Positions 34,802 to 43,662 of a stretch of 64,000 nt of DNA are shown piece by piece. Every line of letters begins with the position of its first letter. Position 1 is the stretch's first letter. This DNA comes from Calothrix sp. C42_A2020_038 (GTDB lineage Bacteria > Cyanobacteriota > Cyanobacteriia > Cyanobacteriales > Nostocaceae): positions 1 through 64,000 of the forward strand of contig JACYLQ010000014.1 in NCBI GenBank assembly GCA_015272395.1, in the 5' to 3' direction. Below the pieces are notes generated by a model. It had not been told where the DNA came from and made no database searches. It was given only the letters and a program-made list of their open reading frames with translations. A program made the position numbers and the translations under genes.

Positions 34802-35236
34802 TTCCAGCAGTATTAATTAAAATTTACTTTTTCGTAATTCTTATCATTTTCTCTACGTAATCCTCACTAATTCCACAAGTTTTCCACAGGCTGTTGGAAG
34901 TTTTCCACAGCTATTTTACGATTAAATCAGCTGTTTGTAGTCGGTTGTGGATTTTTTCACACTTATTATTCTTTTACTGACAATACTGAGTTTATGTAAA
35001 GAAAAGTAAAAAAAACTGGTCTCAAACACCTATTATTAGGTAAATCTTTATTCTTTATAAACTATCTTGTAATATTTCGCAGCATTGACAAACCTACCCC
35101 CTCTTAGCGCACAATTATTCGGCTTGCTTTTTTAGTCCGCTGTTTCAGTGATACTAAATTACTACTTTATCGAGCTGAAAGCAGAGGGTAAATTAGCATT
35201 TAACGATTGATGGACGAGATATGGAGATTCCGACGC
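34802..35236. other. AT-rich divergent region containing a DnaA-box-like cluster
   Basis: Two exact TTTTCCACA nonamers (34880-34888 and 34901-34909, same orientation, 21 bases apart) are flanked by AATTCCACA (34869-34877) and an inverted TGTGGATTT (34946-34954). AT-rich stretches follow. TTTTCCACA is the DnaA-box consensus used in cyanobacterial origins. Neither dnaA nor dnaN is adjacent in this window. It may be a replication origin, a DnaA-titration or regulatory site, or chance. Confidence 0.45.
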
Positions 35237-35434
35237 ATGAACGCAACAGTTAGCATATTCAGTGAAATTCCCGAAACCCTCCACGAATCCCTCAAAACCT
35301 ACTTGGAAACTCATCCTGATTGGGACCAAAATCGGGTGCTGACAGCGGCTTTGTCGTTGTTCTTGCTCCAAAATGGTGAAAGTGACCGTCGTGCTGCGCG
35401 CGTCTACCTTGAGACGTTGTTTCACCACTGCTAG
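35237..35434 (+). CDS. DUF2811 family protein
   Basis: 65 aa from the chosen ATG (MNATVSIFSEIPETLHESLK). Two earlier in-frame starts add ten residues (MMDEIWRFRR) that do not fit the family. The protein is a single compact domain, followed by TYLETHPDWDQNRVLTAALS and ending RAARVYLETLFHHC. DUF2811 is a cyanobacterial family whose shape resembles ribbon-helix-helix or antitoxin-like proteins, but its role is unknown. It is monocistronic. Confidence 0.8.
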   Translation: MNATVSIFSEIPETLHESLKTYLETHPDWDQNRVLTAALSLFLLQNGESDRRAARVYLETLFHHC

Positions 35435-35758
35435 CAAAATTAGGTGCTTTCGGTACTGTGGTTATAACAATTACCTCAGTACTTGAGGAGATAAATCTGA
35501 TTTAAGTCAACAGTTAAGAGTCAAAAATCGGCAAGTTCAGATATGTTCATTAAAATTTCAGATTGACTCTTGACTAATGACTTGATATGGGAAGCTAAAA
35601 TTTTTAGAAACTCTATAAAACAAGCGCAACAAACAGCGATTGCTCGATTTTATGAGTGAGGAAGTAAAACTGGAGACAGCCTGAATAATATTAAAGTTAT
35701 ATTAAGCAGCCAAAATGCTGCTTAACACAACTGTGTTTGAATTAGCCAAAGCATAATT
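35435..35758. other. spacer with a long imperfect inverted repeat
   Basis: AGTCAACAGTTAAGAGTCAA (35507-35526) and GATTGACTCTTGACTAATGA (about 35562-35581) are inverted relatives and give a long imperfect hairpin of the TAACTC/GAGTTA repeat type. Close to the regulator gene, GCTTAACACAACTG follows AAATGCTGC. No coding frame is convincing. Confidence 0.4.
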
Positions 35759-36481
35759 TCAAATCGCAGCTTTTTGCTCTTGGTGGGTTGGACATTCAAA
35801 TTTGTATCCAACACCGCGAACAGTTTGAATTAAAGCTGGCTGACTCGCATCAGCCTCGATTTTTTTGCGGATTTGACCAATATGAACATCAACAACTCGT
35901 TGGTCGCCTACATATTCATAGTCCCATACTTCTTGAATTAGTTCGGCTCGGCGCCAAACACGACCGGGGTGGCTTGCAAGAAAATGCAATAAGTCGAACT
36001 CCAGTGCAGTCAAAAGCACAGGTTGGCTATTTAATGTGACTTCACGCCGTACAGGGTCAATCATCAGCTTTTCAAAAACTAGCCGTTTTTGTTCGGCTGT
36101 AGTAACGACTCGCTGGCGTTTTAATATGGCCGCAACACGCACTTCTAATTCTCCTAAACCAAATGGCTTAGTCAAGTAATCATCAGCACCTTTAGAGAAA
36201 CCGCGAATTTTATCGGCTTCGTCAGCACGGCTAGTCAGCATTAGTACAAACACTCCGTTACGGCTTTGCATCTCTTGGCAGAGGTTAAACCCGATAACAT
36301 CTGGTAAATTCACATCTAGAATCACCAAATCAGGGTTGAACTGCTCGAACAAAGCAAGTGCTGACTTGCCATCTTCGGCTGCTTCGACCTGGTAGCTTTG
36401 CTTGCTTAGAAAGCGTTGAATTAGGTTACGAACGGCTGGGTCGTCATCGACAACAAGAATCTTGGCAGGAGCCATGACCAT
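35759..36481 (-). CDS. OmpR/PhoB-family response regulator
   Basis: 240 aa. The receiver domain (about residues 7-120) has the acidic pair DDD, the phospho-acceptor Asp in LVILDVNLPD, and KPF in DDYLTKPFGLGE. The winged-helix output domain (about 138-232) has LLTALEFDLLHFLASHPGRV, WRRAELIQEVWDYEYVGDQR and VRGVGYKFE. No histidine kinase gene is adjacent. It differs from RpaA, RpaB and NrrA as I remember them, so no symbol is given. Both M1 and M3 are possible starts. The ~735-base upstream spacer is long. Confidence 0.88.
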   Translation of the reverse strand: MVMAPAKILVVDDDPAVRNLIQRFLSKQSYQVEAAEDGKSALALFEQFNPDLVILDVNLPDVIGFNLCQEMQSRNGVFVLMLTSRADEADKIRGFSKGADDYLTKPFGLGELEVRVAAILKRQRVVTTAEQKRLVFEKLMIDPVRREVTLNSQPVLLTALEFDLLHFLASHPGRVWRRAELIQEVWDYEYVGDQRVVDVHIGQIRKKIEADASQPALIQTVRGVGYKFECPTHQEQKAAI

Positions 36482-37217
36482 CTCTTCTTACAAAAATTTA
36501 TAGGATTAAATGTGCGTGCTTGTCGCGATACTCCGCGAATGGCTGCGCTTAGTGGGTTAATAACAATCTACAAGGCTAAGACATAAATCCCTGATTTTAC
36601 CTCATACAAGTTTAATCAGGATTGCGGAGAATTAGAACCCAGAGCCAGAAGTGGTAGTACTACCTTGGAACAAAAATTCCTATCAGGTTGCGATTTTCGC
36701 CCGTTGTATTCACCAATGTAGATGCATTAAATCTTAACGTTATCTTCATAGTACTTCAGGATACTTTCGTTATCTTAGTTACTATGTAATTAAACTCGCT
36801 TAGATTTTAAATCGAAGTGTAGCTATATGCCATAAATAATTATGACACCTACCAATTAAAGCTTAATTAAGGTACTGTGAGTAACCAAATTGGAAAAAAA
36901 AATTGTATCCTTTTCATATACGCTGTTTGTACGCAGTATTCTTAACTTAAATTCTAGAGTAGAGCTTACTACCTGATGGCGACATGGGGGGATACACTGA
37001 GTTATTGCAATATGTTAAAGTAACTATAGTTAAAATTACCAACTTTTTGCTAAAAAAGTCGTGCTAGTATCCAGGTATAGCATATATTTTAGAGCTAAAC
37101 TGAGTCTAAACTTAATCAAAGTGAAGCTCAGTTTCGACCAATAAGAATCTGTAGATTTCCTTTAGTTTGTTTTTTACAACTTGCACCTGTTGACTGAGGC
37201 TAAGATAATTAACTCCC
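36482..37217. other. long AT-rich spacer upstream of the response regulator
   Basis: About 735 bases between the divergent regulator and CPP1-like genes. I see no ORF of substance, no tRNA and no strong hairpin. Direct-repeat-like AACGTTATCTTC and TTTCGTTATCTTAG (about 36736-36777) could be regulatory. It presumably contains two promoters. Confidence 0.4.
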
Positions 37218-37844
37218 ATGAGCGACCAAAATCCCTACGAAAAACTTGGGGTATCAGAAGATGCAACCTTCGAGGAAATACAAACCGCTCGTAGTCACCT
37301 TATCGAGCAGTATAGTGGTGACAGTAAGCGTGTAGAATTTATCGAAGCAGCATATGATGCGATTTTAATGGATCGCTTGCGGATGCGCCAAGAAGGTAAA
37401 ATTAAGGTTCCCGAACGTATTCGATTCCCAGAACGTGTCGTGCAACCACCTCCGCAAGAAACTCTACCACGCCGCGACCAATCACCTGCTTGGCTAGATA
37501 AAATACTTGATAAGCCGACTCCAGGTGATGTAGTTTTACCTCTGGTTTGGTATTTAGGTTTGGGCGCCATTTCTATTTTCTACCGAACTACAGGCGACCA
37601 AATCCTACAATTGTCATTAATAGTGGGTGTTGGTATTAGTGTTTACTTTTTAAATCGTAAAGAAAACAGGCTAGGCAGAGCTGTATTGTGGACTTTTGCG
37701 GGATTGATAATTGGTTTAGTCGGTGGAGGACTAATCGCGTCTGCCATACTACCTCAAATTTTTATGCTTGGCATAACATCAAACCAATTTTCGACAGTGT
37801 TTACTTTTATACTGTTATGGTTAATCAGTAGTTTTTTGCGGTAA
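37218..37844 (+). CDS. CPP1-like (DUF3353) J-like membrane protein
   Basis: 208 aa. The N-terminal ~70 residues are a degenerate J-like domain (NPYEKLGVSEDATFEEIQTA) without the HPD tripeptide. A Pro-rich linker (ERVVQPPPQETLPRR) follows, then four hydrophobic segments (VVLPLVWYLGLGAISIFY, LQLSLIVGVGISVYFL, AVLWTFAGLIIGLVGGGL, FSTVFTFILLWLISSFL). In plants CPP1 stabilises the light-dependent protochlorophyllide oxidoreductase. The cyanobacterial homologue probably has a related chaperone role at thylakoids, which is inference. Confidence 0.82.
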   Translation: MSDQNPYEKLGVSEDATFEEIQTARSHLIEQYSGDSKRVEFIEAAYDAILMDRLRMRQEGKIKVPERIRFPERVVQPPPQETLPRRDQSPAWLDKILDKPTPGDVVLPLVWYLGLGAISIFYRTTGDQILQLSLIVGVGISVYFLNRKENRLGRAVLWTFAGLIIGLVGGGLIASAILPQIFMLGITSNQFSTVFTFILLWLISSFLR

Positions 37845-37849
37845 AGAAT

Positions 37850-37875
37850 TGAGTGTTGAGTATAATCAACACTCA
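37850..37875 (+). terminator. hairpin after the CPP1-like gene
   Basis: TGAGTGTTGA and TCAACACTCA pair around a short loop immediately after the stop codon. There is no long T run, so termination strength is uncertain. Confidence 0.5.
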
Positions 37876-37894
37876 GTGGCTTTAGCTTGTTTGA

Positions 37895-38011
37895 AAAGTA
37901 TCAATGTTAACGCTTGAATCTAACCCGTAATCCCTTCCCTACCAGGGAAGGAGAACAGTAAAATACAAGTTTCAGAGTTACTCCCCCTGTCGGAGAAGTT
38001 TATTAGAGGAG
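37895..38011 (+). repeat. ~120-bp interspersed repeat, copy B
   Basis: This begins with AAAGTATCAATGTTAACGCT, identical over 20 bases to the minus-strand start of the repeat at 4381-4500. The two then share TAACC, a CTTCCC/GGGAAG hairpin, GAACA, AAAATAC, GTTTCA and CTCCCC blocks in the same order. It lies between the convergent CPP1-like and HAD-phosphatase genes. Confidence 0.8.
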
Positions 38012-38064
38012 TATCACATATATTTTTGTATATTTTTAGACTTTTAAAACATCCTCTTCGGAGT

Positions 38065-38772
38065 CTATATAGCAGTCAAAACTTTTAACTCAACGCTTCT
38101 CAATACTGTGTCAATCGCTACACTTAGATCTTTAACAATAAAATCAGGTTTAAAATTCTCTAGTTGATTGCGACTGCGTATACCACACTCTACAGCTATA
38201 ACTTTAATACCGTGCTTTTTCGCGGCAGCAATATCAGCTTCTGTATCTCCAATCATCCAAGTATCTGTTGATGAAGGTAGCTCTGAAAGCGCGCGCTGCA
38301 TTAATAATGGTTTATCATCGACATCGCGAGTTTTAACGTAATCATTACTAAGGCAATAGCAACGGTTCTCTGGAAAAAACCTGCCCAAGTTGTGCTGTTC
38401 AAACGCGAAGTCCAGTTCACGGACACGTCGCATTGTCATTACCGCTAAATCGATATCAAGCTGTTTAACTCTTTTTAACGCCTCAACTGCTCCAGGCATC
38501 AAGGTATCATAGCCAAAGTATGGTTGAGTATGAACTGTCTTTTTGCGTAAACTAGCAAACTCTATAGACTGTTCTTCACTTAATCCTGAAATAATACCTA
38601 TTTGCTTTTCAGGAACACGTTCGCGCTTCATTTGCCAAAATTCTTGTTTTGAGAGCAACCGCACTTGCTGTTGTGGGTGCTTAGTCTTTTCTAGACAAAG
38701 CTCATAGACTCTGTAGTAACGCTCAGATACATCAACTATCGGGCCATCAAAATCTGTAAAAATTCTTAACAT
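38065..38772 (-). CDS. HAD-family hydrolase (phosphoglycolate-phosphatase-like)
   Basis: 235 aa. Motif I is FTDFDGPIVDVS (the nucleophile Asp is the first of DFDG and the second Asp the acid). A helical cap follows at about residues 18-85. Motif II is MTMRRV, motif III includes Lys in KTRDVDDKPL, and motif IV is MIGDTEADIAAAKKHG. It is likely a phosphatase of small phosphorylated metabolites such as phosphoglycolate, but the substrate is not determinable. It starts ~150 bases downstream of the hppD terminator and is probably a separate transcript. Confidence 0.82.
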   Translation of the reverse strand: MLRIFTDFDGPIVDVSERYYRVYELCLEKTKHPQQQVRLLSKQEFWQMKRERVPEKQIGIISGLSEEQSIEFASLRKKTVHTQPYFGYDTLMPGAVEALKRVKQLDIDLAVMTMRRVRELDFAFEQHNLGRFFPENRCYCLSNDYVKTRDVDDKPLLMQRALSELPSSTDTWMIGDTEADIAAAKKHGIKVIAVECGIRSRNQLENFKPDFIVKDLSVAIDTVLRSVELKVLTAI

Positions 38773-38895
38773 CTTATTGAAAAAGTTTTACTAAAGTTAA
38801 TATTTATAATTACCTTACTTTAGTAAAGGTTAAGTTTAGATACTAATAACTTTTAAATAACTTATAACCAAGATTAGAAATTTCAATAAAAAGTC

Positions 38896-38920
38896 CCTCC
38901 TCGTTGATGAGGAGGTGTAA
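38896..38920 (-). terminator. terminator of the hppD gene
   Basis: On the minus strand CCTCCTC and GAGGAGG (38896-38902 with 38909-38915) pair around a six-base loop and are followed by GAC and four to five T. It lies just after the hppD stop. Confidence 0.8.
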
Positions 38921-38922
38921 GG

Positions 38923-39966
38923 TTATCGACGTTTGAGCTGCTCGCGTTCGATAGCTTCAAATAGGGCACGGAAATTACCTTCACCAAAACCTTTGGCAAG
39001 GTTGCGACGCTCAATGAATTCAAAGAAAAACGTTGGTTGCCCGAAGATCGGTTGAGTAAAAATTTGTAATAATAAGGCGCCAGGATTGTCTTGTTGCCAG
39101 TCCACTAAAATTTCCTGTTGGCAAATAGCATCAATTTCGGATAGAGACAGAGGGAAACCAGGTCGAGTGACAAGCTTTTCGTAATAAGTTTGGGGAACAA
39201 CCAAAAAGGGCAGGTCACGAGAACGAAATAGAGCAATTGTTTCGATTAGATTAAGCGAACCCAAGGCAATATGCTGAACTCCCGCACCTTGATTAAAGTC
39301 CAAAAACTCTTGAATTTGGGAATTGCCTGTTGCTGGTTGATTAATTGGTAGCTGCACTCCTCCACAGTCCGATATCATCACTCGACTGTGTAAACCTGAA
39401 TACTCAGTTTGAATGTTAAACATTTGCTGTGGTTGAAAACCGAGGATTTTTTCGTACCACGCTACAGCATTTTCTAATTCCCCTGTTGGTACATTTAGGA
39501 CAACATGGTCGATGTTGACTAAGGGTAAGGGCAAAGTTGTAGGGGTGGAGGAGTGTGTTTCGATTAAAGTATGCGATAGGGAACCCCAAGCTTTGATTTT
39601 GCTGGATTTAATATCAAAACCATTCCAATAATATTCGCTAATTGGTTGCAAAATTTTGGCACCGTTATTGTGCGCGCGCTCCATGATGTCTTGAATATCT
39701 TCTACAGCAAGCGCTACATCCGCGACTCCAGGTGGATGATGACGTAGAAACTCTGCTACAGGACTAGTGAAATTAAGGGGTGAAGAAAGTACAAAGCAGA
39801 TAGAACCGCTTTTGACCACTTGAGTACAGGTATGTTTTTCCTTTTGTTCAAGCGGATAAGGAGGAAGCATGTAGTCATCTACTACCTCAAAAGCTAAAAC
39901 GCTTACAAACCAGTCACGCCAAGCTTTGGCATCTTCCACGTAGAAGTGAACGTGTTCAATTCTCAT
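38923..39966 (-). CDS. hppD: 4-hydroxyphenylpyruvate dioxygenase
   Basis: 347 aa, the length of bacterial HPPD. Two vicinal-oxygen-chelate halves are visible: the N-terminal EHVHFYVEDAKAWRDWF and the C-terminal NIDHVVLNV, which supplies the first Fe ligand His. VQHIAL supplies the second His and FFFEFIERR the ligand Glu. GFGEGNFRALFEAIE is the conserved C-terminal helix. The enzyme converts 4-hydroxyphenylpyruvate to homogentisate, the head group of tocopherol in cyanobacteria. It is monocistronic with its own terminator. Confidence 0.93.
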   Translation of the reverse strand: MRIEHVHFYVEDAKAWRDWFVSVLAFEVVDDYMLPPYPLEQKEKHTCTQVVKSGSICFVLSSPLNFTSPVAEFLRHHPPGVADVALAVEDIQDIMERAHNNGAKILQPISEYYWNGFDIKSSKIKAWGSLSHTLIETHSSTPTTLPLPLVNIDHVVLNVPTGELENAVAWYEKILGFQPQQMFNIQTEYSGLHSRVMISDCGGVQLPINQPATGNSQIQEFLDFNQGAGVQHIALGSLNLIETIALFRSRDLPFLVVPQTYYEKLVTRPGFPLSLSEIDAICQQEILVDWQQDNPGALLLQIFTQPIFGQPTFFFEFIERRNLAKGFGEGNFRALFEAIEREQLKRR

Positions 39967-40182
39967 AATCGATGAAAATCCAGCCTCACAGCTTATCTGT
40001 TTGTAAATTTTGCCTTTTTTCGCGATTTTTCTGCTCCTTCTTAAGTAATAGTTCGCAATTGCTCTTTGATAATTTTCAAGTCAGAAGCTTCACAAATAAT
40101 AAATTTTCACACTTCGTTTAATCTCTGTTGAATATTCAAAATTTCGATTATCAACTTCAAAAAGTTGGCAATCTCACGTTTC
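39967..40182. other. AT-rich spacer upstream of hppD
   Basis: About 215 bases presumably carrying the hppD promoter. I see no repeat or open frame of note. Confidence 0.35.
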
Positions 40183-40404
40183 TTATTGTTCATCCAATGT
40201 ATGACTATTAACTACTAATTTTGGATACAATAATAAGAAAAACCCCATCCATGTTAGTATTGGTATCGCAACCAAAACAGTTAACCAAATCATTTTAAAT
40301 ACTACCCAACTGGCACCAATGATAGTTGTACCCGTCAGCAAGATAGACCAAGGTTGGCACCACCAAGGTTTATAATCCCATACATCAACAGGTTTTTGTG
40401 ACAT
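40183..40404 (-). CDS. small membrane protein, DUF6737-like
   Basis: 73 aa with two hydrophobic segments (WSILLTGTTIIGASWVVF and MIWLTVLVAIPILTWMGF). The hydrophilic N-terminus contains the conserved-looking VWDYKPWWCQPWS. The motif and size fit the cyanobacterial DUF6737 family, which I recall only approximately. It is probably in the plasma or thylakoid membrane. No operon partner is present; function unknown. Confidence 0.65.
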   Translation of the reverse strand: MSQKPVDVWDYKPWWCQPWSILLTGTTIIGASWVVFKMIWLTVLVAIPILTWMGFFLLLYPKLVVNSHTLDEQ

Positions 40405-40482
40405 TATTATTTAAGTAAAGTAAATACTAATTCTTATTTGTTAATTTTATTATATAGCATAAAGCTTTTTAAATTTGTTGTA

Positions 40483-40605
40483 GGTAACGATGTGTTAATT
40501 GGTCAAGTTATTTTGGAAAAGTTAGATTTGCTAGTGGAACGTAGAAAACAGCGATTAATTCCTAGTCCACAATCTCCAGATTATCCCTTGGTAATAATTA
40601 AGTAA
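40483..40605 (+). pseudogene. remnant of a clan AA aspartic protease gene
   Basis: In the frame ending with TAA at 40603-40605 the DNA reads GNDVLIGQVILEKLDLLVER, followed by RKQRLIPSPQSPDYP. This is the conserved C-terminus of the small retropepsin-like (clan AA) aspartic proteases often found in cyanobacteria. The N-terminal ~80 residues, including the catalytic DTG-type motif, are absent: the DNA upstream is AT-rich and unrelated. The fragment has no start codon or ribosome-binding site and is a decayed gene. Confidence 0.7.
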
Positions 40606-40621
40606 AAAAATAAAATTAAAG

Positions 40622-40638
40622 TCCCCCTTATTAAGGGG
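40622..40638. repeat. CCCCCTTATTAAGGGGG palindrome
   Basis: A perfect 17-base interrupted palindrome lies between the protease remnant and the murG stop. It is a very common cyanobacterial intergenic repeat. It could serve as a weak terminator. Confidence 0.6.
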
Positions 40639-40687
40639 GATAATAGGGAATCTAAAACATAAGTGTATGGTAAAGCTGTAATTATTT

Positions 40688-41761
40688 TTATTTTTCTATC
40701 ACTTCACGTACTAGCTGCGCTAATTTTTCTGCGCTATCGGTTAGTGCTACAGTTCTAGCATTTTCTCCCATTTGCCTCAGTTCGTCTTTTGATTCTAATA
40801 GGCGCAAAACTTCGCTTTGTAAAGTTTCTGCTGTTAACTCTGATTGTTTAAATAATAATGCTGCGTTGACAGCAGTAAATACTTTGGCGTTATAGGTTTG
40901 GTGATCTTCTGCGGCAAAAGGATAAGGTATTAATATTGACGGAGTTCCACATACTGCTAACTCGGTTAAACTGCCTGCACCTGAACGGCTGATCGCTAAA
41001 TTTGCCCTCCGTAATAATGCTGCCATATTCTTATAAAATGGCAAACATATATACTGTGGGTGTTGTAAACTATTAGCATCAGGATCATTATCTCCTGTTA
41101 AATGGACAACGTAGGCGCCTGCTTCAAACCAAGCAGATGCAGCTTGTCGAACTAGTTTGTTAATTGCGACAGCACCTTGGCTACCACCAAACACCACTAT
41201 TAAAGGTACCCCTTCCGGAATCGCTAAATCTAAAGTCGAAACAATTCCCTCGTCTAAAAACTGAGATCGAACAGGAGTACTCGTATAAATAGTTTTAGCT
41301 TTAGGTAAGTATTTAGCAGCCACCTCAAAACCGACTGCGACAGCATCGCACCAGGGTCCAAAAAAACGGGTGACTTTACCAGGTAGGGCATTTGCTTCGT
41401 GCAAAATTACAGGTAAACCCAGAGTACGCGCGGCAATAACGGAAGGCCCAGCAATATAACCACCTGTGGTGAAAACTCCTTGGAAGTTTCCTTGCTTAAG
41501 GAGTTTGCGTACTTCTAAAATTGAACCGATAAGTTTTCCTAAAGTCAATAACGAAGAAATTCCAAAACCTTTTTGAAATCCTTCAACTGATATAGTATTC
41601 AGCTTATACTGTTTGGGAACTAGCTGTGTCTCCAGACGATTGGGAACCCCCAGCCATTCAATTTGATACTGTGGCAATTTCTCGGAGAGTGCTATTGCAG
41701 GGAATAAATGCCCTCCGGTTCCACTCGCAGCAATTAATAATCTTGTCGGTGTGTCTACCAT
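40688..41761 (-). CDS. murG: UDP-GlcNAc:undecaprenyl-PP-MurNAc-pentapeptide GlcNAc transferase MurG
   Basis: 357 aa. The N-terminal glycine loop is ASGTGGHLFPAIALSE. The second is VFTTGGYIAGPSVIAA with LHEANALPGKVTRFF. The donor-site loop is VVFGGSQGAVAINKLV, and RSGAGSLTEL with PYPFAAEDHQTYNA binds UDP-GlcNAc. MurG makes lipid II on the inner face of the plasma membrane. No division or cell-wall (dcw) cluster is present, as usual in cyanobacteria. Confidence 0.95.
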   Translation of the reverse strand: MVDTPTRLLIAASGTGGHLFPAIALSEKLPQYQIEWLGVPNRLETQLVPKQYKLNTISVEGFQKGFGISSLLTLGKLIGSILEVRKLLKQGNFQGVFTTGGYIAGPSVIAARTLGLPVILHEANALPGKVTRFFGPWCDAVAVGFEVAAKYLPKAKTIYTSTPVRSQFLDEGIVSTLDLAIPEGVPLIVVFGGSQGAVAINKLVRQAASAWFEAGAYVVHLTGDNDPDANSLQHPQYICLPFYKNMAALLRRANLAISRSGAGSLTELAVCGTPSILIPYPFAAEDHQTYNAKVFTAVNAALLFKQSELTAETLQSEVLRLLESKDELRQMGENARTVALTDSAEKLAQLVREVIEK

Positions 41762-41848
41762 CTCAAAAAAAGTACCCGTGTCAGCCCTAGCTTAATTAAG
41801 ATAAAACAAATTCGCAGTTTTCTGTAGTAAATATTTTACGTATCAGCA

Positions 41849-42658
41849 ATGCCTAACTTTATTAATTTATTACTAAGACGCTCGTATCGTACCAAAGTCA
41901 ACCAGAAGTTAACTTTTTTTCTGCTCGTACTGAGTTTATTCACTGGTTGGCAATGTGTTCAAGCTAGTACCGCACAAAATGCCCCAGCCGAACTCAAAAA
42001 TTTGTTAACACAAATTGATACTGCTGCGAATCAAGGTAATGTCAAAGCAGTCATGCAATATTACAGCCCTAGTTTTACCCACGGTGATGGTTTAACGCGC
42101 CAAGCTATGGAAAAAGCTTTGGTTTCTCTATGGCAGCGTCATCCAAAATTACGCTACACAACGCAGTTACAATCATGGAGGAGACAAGGTAATATAGTTA
42201 TCGCTGAAACAGTAACACAAATTTCTGGGGCGCCAAGTGCTAACAGTCAGAATATGGCACTCAATGCGACTATTCGCTCCGAGCAGCGTATCAGTGGGCA
42301 GCAGATAGTTCAACAAAATATAATATCTGAACGCACCCAGTTAACATCGGGAGCAAAACCACCGCAAATAGATTTTAAATTACCCCAACAAGTTAAAGTC
42401 GGACAACAGTTTAGTTTTGATGCTATTGTCTCCGAACCTCTTGGTGATGATTATCTCCTTGGCGCCGCATTAGAAGAACCAGTAAAAGCTGATACGCTTC
42501 TCAAACCAAGTTCTGTAAATCTTCAATTACTTTCTGCGGGAGGATTATTCAAAATTGGACGCGCACCTGCAACCCCTGGCGATACTTGGGTCTCAGCTGT
42601 GATTATGCGAAGCGAAGGTACAACGATGGTAACGCAACGGTTACGAATTGTGAAATGA
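41849..42658 (+). CDS. exported NTF2-like protein
   Basis: 269 aa. A signal peptide or anchor (LTFFLLVLSLFTGWQCVQAS, about residues 21-40) follows a basic N-terminus. An NTF2/SnoaL-like cone domain spans about 48-160 (LLTQIDTAANQGNVKAVMQY, FTHGDGLTRQAMEKALVSLW). A beta-rich C-terminal domain covers about 170-269 (PQQVKVGQQFSFDAIVSEPL). No enzyme signature is seen. It lies 57 bases upstream of an SDR gene on the same strand and may share its transcript. Function unknown. Confidence 0.7.
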   Translation: MPNFINLLLRRSYRTKVNQKLTFFLLVLSLFTGWQCVQASTAQNAPAELKNLLTQIDTAANQGNVKAVMQYYSPSFTHGDGLTRQAMEKALVSLWQRHPKLRYTTQLQSWRRQGNIVIAETVTQISGAPSANSQNMALNATIRSEQRISGQQIVQQNIISERTQLTSGAKPPQIDFKLPQQVKVGQQFSFDAIVSEPLGDDYLLGAALEEPVKADTLLKPSSVNLQLLSAGGLFKIGRAPATPGDTWVSAVIMRSEGTTMVTQRLRIVK

Positions 42659-42715
42659 TCTGTTTAGATACTCGATTTAACGTCGGGTATCAACATATTT
42701 TTCAATTCTCGTCCC

Positions 42716-43477
42716 ATGAATCAAATTGTTCTAATTACAGGTGCAAGCAGTGGTATTGGTGCTGCTTGTGCCAGAGTTTTTGCCAACAATGGCGCCAAGT
42801 TAATTTTAGCCGCGCGTCGATTTGAAAAATTGCAGCAATTAGTTAAGTCCCTAAGTATAAACCCATCGCAAGCACATTTAGTTGAACTTGATGTACGTAA
42901 CCGTACTGCTGTTGAATCTGCTATTGCTTCGCTTCCCCCCCAATGGTCAAGTATAGATATTCTAGTAAATAATGCTGGCTTAAGTCGCGGTTTAGACAAA
43001 CTCCACGAAGGTGAGTTTCAAGACTGGGAGGAAATGATTGATACTAATATTAAAGGTCTACTTTATATGACACGTTATGTAGTACCAGGAATGATACAGC
43101 GTGGGCGTGGTCATGTAATTAATATTGGTTCGATTGCCGGACACCAAACATATCCAGGTGGTAATGTATACTGCGGTACTAAAGCTGCCGTTAAATCTAT
43201 TTCCGAAGGATTAAAACAAGATTTACTCGGTACTCCTATTCGCGTAACTTCGGTTGACCCAGGTTTAGTGGAAACTGAATTTAGCGAAGTGCGGTTTCGT
43301 GGGGATATAGAACGCTCGAAAAAAGTCTATCAAGGACTCACACCCCTAACACCTGATGATATAGCCGATGTCGTCTATTTCTGTGCAACTCGACCAGCAC
43401 ACGTTAACATCAACGAAGTTATCTTAATGCCTGTAGACCAAGCAAGTGCGACTTTAGTTAACCGTAATTTTAATTAA
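42716..43477 (+). CDS. SDR-family NAD(P)-dependent oxidoreductase (YdfG-like)
   Basis: 253 aa, classical short-chain dehydrogenase. The cofactor motif is ITGASSGIGAACARVF, and AARRFEKL with Arg favours NADP(H). The structural motif is LVNNAGLS and the catalytic triad is Ser in INIGSIAG with Tyr-x-x-x-Lys in YCGTKAAVKS. The tail resembles YdfG 3-hydroxy acid/malonic semialdehyde dehydrogenases (VDPGLVETEFSEVRFRGD). The substrate is unproven. Confidence 0.88.
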   Translation: MNQIVLITGASSGIGAACARVFANNGAKLILAARRFEKLQQLVKSLSINPSQAHLVELDVRNRTAVESAIASLPPQWSSIDILVNNAGLSRGLDKLHEGEFQDWEEMIDTNIKGLLYMTRYVVPGMIQRGRGHVINIGSIAGHQTYPGGNVYCGTKAAVKSISEGLKQDLLGTPIRVTSVDPGLVETEFSEVRFRGDIERSKKVYQGLTPLTPDDIADVVYFCATRPAHVNINEVILMPVDQASATLVNRNFN

Positions 43478-43662
43478 AAATTAAGAATTAAAATATTAAG
43501 AGTTATTCCAGATTATCAGTCAAAAAGAACAATCAATGTCTTCCAAATATAGTGCGCGGTTAATTCCGTTGATTTGGTGAAATGAAGAATCATCGTAGGG
43601 AGCGTTACGGCAGTTTATTTTCTTGCTTCGTTTTCTTTTTTTGCGTGCCATAACGCACCTTA

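Noticed and set aside
35162-35437. 91-codon frame antisense to DUF2811
   Set aside because: DUF2811 on the plus strand is a recognised family; the antisense frame is a shadow.
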